A stretch of DNA of 9,332 bases from contig JACDDG010000077.1 of the NCBI GenBank assembly GCA_013817115.1, positions 1 through 9,332 of the forward strand. Direction: 5' to 3'. This DNA is from Parachlamydiaceae bacterium (GTDB lineage Bacteria > Chlamydiota > Chlamydiia > Chlamydiales > Parachlamydiaceae). Made by a program: the position numbers and the translations under genes. This document shows positions 7,736 through 9,332 of this stretch, piece by piece. The number at the start of each line of letters is the position of its first letter. The stretch's first letter is position 1. Under the pieces are notes generated by a model. It was not told the origin of the DNA and searched no databases. It saw only the letters and a program-made list of their open reading frames with translations.

Positions 7736-8605
7736 ATGAATCTCTTAAATGATTTCGATAAAGACAAAGCAGCGCTACAAGAAGAACTCGCAAAGCGTAA
7801 AAAAAATGCCAGTAAGAAACTTCGCTCTTTAGAGTTCTCGCATACCGAGTGTTTGAAATGGCCTGAACTTTATCACGAAGGAATTCTATTGCAGGCAAAC
7901 TTATATCGCTGGAATGAGGAAGATCGTAGCGTTATTGTTTCTGATTGGAACAATGAAAATCAAATGCGCACGATTACGCTTTCAAAACCTTTTAATCGAC
8001 AAAAAGAGATAGCTCAGCGTTTCCAAGCAAGTAAGCGGCAACGGCTAGCTCTTCCAAGAATAGAAAGTGAGATAGCCAAAGCAAAAGCTACTTTTGACGA
8101 CCTTCAAGCTTCATCCGAAGAATTAATGTCTATTGTGGAAGCCAATGATCTTATTGCTTTCAAAAATCTTTTCTTAAAGAAACCAACAATACAATCAAGT
8201 ACCTCGAAAAAATTAGCAAAAGCATTGCCTTATCGCGAATACGTAAGCAGCGCGGGACTGCAGATCTGGGTGGGTAGAAAAGCCAAAGACAATGAAACGC
8301 TCACCTTTAAACTTGCAAACGGATCTGATTATTGGTTGCATGCGCATGGCTATCCCGGTTCCCATGTCATCATCAAATGCCCAAAGGGAAATGAGCCGGA
8401 TAGCGTGACCTTACAAGAGGCTCTCCAGCTGGCAGTTTACTTTAGCAAAGCTAAAGATCAAGGTAGAGTTGAAGTTCTGGTGACTCAGCGAAAATACGTT
8501 TCTCCTTATGGTAAAGGAAGTAAAAACCCCGGCAAAGTGCAAGTCTCAAAGCACAAACTTATTTCTGTTAAGCCTGATCCTGGCTGCCTTGAAAAGCTTA
8601 TGTAG
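7736..8605 (+). CDS. Stand-alone NFACT-R (DUF814) protein, 289 aa
   Basis: The C-terminal half matches the NFACT-R domain found at the C-terminus of the RqcH/Rqc2/FbpA family, which binds stalled 60S/50S-peptidyl-tRNA complexes and adds C-terminal tails. Key marks are PYREYVSSAG (165-174), IWVGR (177-181), the signature D198-Y-W-L-H followed by PGSHVII (207-213), and Y254-VSPYGKG...N-P-G-K-V (264-268). Residues 1-160 are charged and helical, probably coiled coil, with Lys/Arg clusters near 20-30 and 88-105. Full RqcH proteins are about 550-600 aa and begin with an NFACT-N domain carrying the Asp-Arg pair needed for tRNA recruitment. That domain and most of the middle are missing here, so alanine tailing by this protein alone is unlikely. 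Stand-alone NFACT-R proteins are known in bacteria and are thought to be RNA- or ribosome-binding. Start ATG has GGAG four bases upstream; stop is TAG. It is transcribed away from the giant gene, and a long palindrome follows 61 bp downstream. Confidence 0.88.
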   Translation: MNLLNDFDKDKAALQEELAKRKKNASKKLRSLEFSHTECLKWPELYHEGILLQANLYRWNEEDRSVIVSDWNNENQMRTITLSKPFNRQKEIAQRFQASKRQRLALPRIESEIAKAKATFDDLQASSEELMSIVEANDLIAFKNLFLKKPTIQSSTSKKLAKALPYREYVSSAGLQIWVGRKAKDNETLTFKLANGSDYWLHAHGYPGSHVIIKCPKGNEPDSVTLQEALQLAVYFSKAKDQGRVEVLVTQRKYVSPYGKGSKNPGKVQVSKHKLISVKPDPGCLEKLM

Positions 8606-8661
8606 CTTAAATCTCGCCCGAAAATCTTTTTGTACCCGCTGCAAGACTCTGCCGCAACTGT

Positions 8662-8827
8662 GGGTGTATACCGAAGTGCGTTCAAATTTTGGATTTTGGC
8701 AAAGAGAAAGCTCCCGCGATTGAGCGATCAAAACCCCATATTATAATATTGGGTCGTTTTTGATCGCTTAATCCCGGGGCTTTCTCAAAGCCAAAAATCC
8801 AAAATTTGGACGCACTTCGGTATAGAA
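8662..8827. repeat. Long palindromic element 1 (arms ~75 bp)
   Basis: The core 8667-8824 folds back on itself almost completely. The outer 14 bases TATACCGAAGTGCG (8667-8680) match the right arm (8824-8811) perfectly, and pairing continues through AAATTTTGGATTTT, GAGAAAGC and GCGATCAAAA to an AT-rich tip (about 8736-8753), with only a short AAA/TTT mismatch block and a few wobbles or 1-3 base gaps. Outside the palindrome sit GGGTGTATAC (8662-8671) on the left and GTATAGAA (8820-8827) on the right, both repeated exactly at element 2. It starts about 60 bp after the NFACT-R stop and could also end that transcript. No flanking target duplication is evident. Confidence 0.9.
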
Positions 8828-8906
8828 GCTCGTGGCTCGAGGGTTAGCAAAATCAGCCTTTTTCTCTTGGCAGTTTATAGACATATTTTTCCAGTCCCGG
8901 AGGGTA

Positions 8907-9078
8907 GGGTGTATACTCGAGAGCGAGTGATTTTTTGATTTTCCAGTGGCTACAAAATGCCATCCGGCGCGCTTTGCTCCTCATCAATAGCTCAGGCTAT
9001 TGAATCGTCGCAAATCACACCGGGTGGCATTTTTCGCAGACTGGAAAATCAAAAAATCACTCGTTCTCGAGTATAGAA
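8907..9078. repeat. Long palindromic element 2 (arms ~75 bp)
   Basis: The core 8912-9075 is a second long inverted repeat. The outer 35 bases of each arm (TATACTCGAG..., then GATTTTCCAG) differ at one position, the middle arms are about two-thirds alike (AAATGCCA, CCGG, TTTGC), and the tip is a perfect CAATAGC/GCTATTG hairpin with loop TCAG (8985-9002). The left boundary GGGTGTATAC (8907-8916) and right boundary GTATAGAA (9071-9078) are identical to those of element 1, although most of the arm sequence differs. Short blocks keep the same order in both (GATTTT, GAAA, GCC, CCGG, GATT, GCGA), so they appear to be diverged members of one family. Confidence 0.88.
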
Positions 9079-9117
9079 TTAAAGGTAAAAAGAGTGAAGG
9101 ATTTTACGGCAAATTGT

Positions 9118-9144
9118 GTCTTTTCAAGTCATTCTGCAAAAGAC
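9118..9144. repeat. Small inverted repeat GTCTTTT/AAAAGAC
   Basis: GTCTTTT (9118-9124) and AAAAGAC (9138-9144) form a 7-bp stem with a 13-base loop, between palindromes 2 and 3. No T-run follows on either strand, so a terminator role is not supported. It may be chance. Confidence 0.35.
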
Positions 9145-9159
9145 AAAAATGGTCCGACA

Positions 9160-9249
9160 TAGGTGCCTGACGAGATATTCTGATATTTGCAAAAATAATT
9201 ATTTTCCTCCCAAGATATGCAAATGTCAGAATGTCAGGTCTGGAACCTA
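9160..9249. repeat. Third palindrome, different sequence family
   Basis: CCTGAC plus ATTCTGATATTTGCA on the left (9166-9191, with a 5-base insertion GAGAT) pairs with TGCAAATGTCAGAAT plus GTCAGG on the right (9218-9238), with one T/C difference in the inner block. Outer TAGGT (9160-9164) pairs with ACCTA (9245-9249). The loop contains its own palindrome AAAATAATTATTTT (9192-9205). It lacks the GGGTGTATAC and GTATAGAA boundaries, so it is not a third copy of the first two. It overlaps the 3' end of a possible minus-strand gene from the right edge and could terminate that transcript or mark an insertion-element end. Confidence 0.75.
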
Positions 9250-9332
9250 GTACTGCGTTCGATAAATCCGCTTAAAACAAAAATTATTTTAAGCTCAAAG
9301 ATTGCACCTTTGGTTTTCGTGGCATACACCAG
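9234..9332 (-). CDS. Possible 3' end of a minus-strand gene (partial)
   Basis: Read on the minus strand from the right edge, one frame is open for 32 codons to TGA at 9236-9234 and encodes a tail containing KTKGAIFELK and FIERSTRFQT. The basic, hydrophobic mix is protein-like, but the length is too small to exclude a chance frame and the gene body lies outside the window. The stop codon falls within the right arm of the third palindrome. No family is assigned; a transposase tail is conceivable given the adjacent repeats but is only a guess. Confidence 0.3.
   Translation of the reverse strand: MVYATKTKGAIFELKIIFVLSGFIERSTRFQT
9270..9294. repeat. Hairpin GCTTAAAA/TTTTAAGC
   Basis: An 8-bp perfect stem (9270-9277 with 9287-9294) encloses a 9-base AT-rich loop. 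On either strand it lacks a following T-run, and if the right-edge minus-strand gene is real it lies inside its coding sequence. It is noted as structure only. Confidence 0.4.

Larger units (their letters stand above)
8606..9233. other. Palindrome-rich non-coding region
   Basis: More than 600 bases after the NFACT-R gene hold no credible gene. They are occupied mainly by two palindromes of about 160 bp (8667-8824 and 8912-9075) and much of a third (9160-9249). The linkers 8606-8666 and 8828-8906 show nothing I can identify. Open frames across the first palindrome exist on both strands, as expected for inverted repeats, and have no initiation signals. Confidence 0.65.

Noticed and set aside
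7736..8605. Calling the plus-strand gene full-length rqcH or a fibronectin-binding protein
   Set aside because: The NFACT-N half is missing and the fibronectin-binding name derives from other family members, so only the NFACT-R domain is supported.
8662..8671. Reading GGGTGTATAC at both palindromes as an extended -10 promoter
   Set aside because: No suitable -35 box lies upstream of either copy and no gene follows; its pairing with a conserved right-end word fits an element boundary better.
8508..8731. Short open frames on both strands across the end of the NFACT-R gene and the first palindrome
   Set aside because: They read through an inverted repeat, overlap the NFACT-R coding end in other frames, and lack initiation signals.
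8667..9249. CRISPR array interpretation of the repeated palindromic region
   Set aside because: There are no short direct repeats with regular unique spacers; the structure is of three separate long inverted repeats, and no cas-like gene is present.
8606..9332. tRNA or other known structured RNA gene in the palindromic region
   Set aside because: No cloverleaf, anticodon arm or T-loop GTTCGA-type context with matching stems is present; the GTTCGA near 9257 has no supporting acceptor stem.

Overview
The window is AT-rich and gene-sparse. It holds one giant minus-strand gene (401-7360, 2,319 codons), one plus-strand gene for a stand-alone NFACT-R/DUF814 protein (7736-8605), two probable gene fragments at the edges, and a right-hand 0.7 kb dominated by long palindromes. 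Lys/Asn/Ile-rich coding, homopolymer A runs, a very large lineage-specific helical protein and palindromic intergenic elements suggest an intracellular or symbiotic bacterium. An amoeba-associated Chlamydiae relative (Parachlamydia/Protochlamydia type) is my best guess, but it rests on general impression and no marker gene proves it.

Layout. 2-79: the last 25 codons of a plus-strand gene. 80-400: non-coding DNA with an AT-rich hairpin, an 8-bp tandem repeat (GTGTCTTT type) and three copies of a 10-mer in alternating orientation, about 50 bp apart, that could form competing hairpins. The last pair may act as a terminator for the giant gene. 401-7360: an unrecognised, mostly helical protein. 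By eye it is built from diverged repeats of a helical module (pattern [Q/E]-[E/D]-R...LL..IL, then about 30 residues later a [F/L]-[L/Y]-P turn), plus three copies of a second motif (Y-R-[KR]-x-M ... K-x-C-Y-[VL]-[WY]-x-Q). 7361-7735: a divergent regulatory region with a good sigma70-type promoter for the giant gene and a weaker one for the NFACT-R gene.

7736-8605 encodes the NFACT-R domain with a charged helical lead-in. It lacks the NFACT-N part of RqcH/Rqc2/FbpA proteins. 8606-9332 carries two palindromes of about 160 bp (8667-8824 and 8912-9075). They differ in most of their sequence but share identical, asymmetric boundary words (GGGTGTATAC on the left, GTATAGAA on the right) and the same order of short internal blocks, so they look like two members of one mobile or repetitive palindromic family. 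A third, unrelated palindrome (9160-9249) overlaps the 3' end of a possible minus-strand gene entering from the right edge.

The two complete genes are divergently transcribed and share only their upstream region. Nothing in the sequence shows that they act in one pathway. The observations most worth following are the palindrome pair and the repeat architecture of the giant protein.
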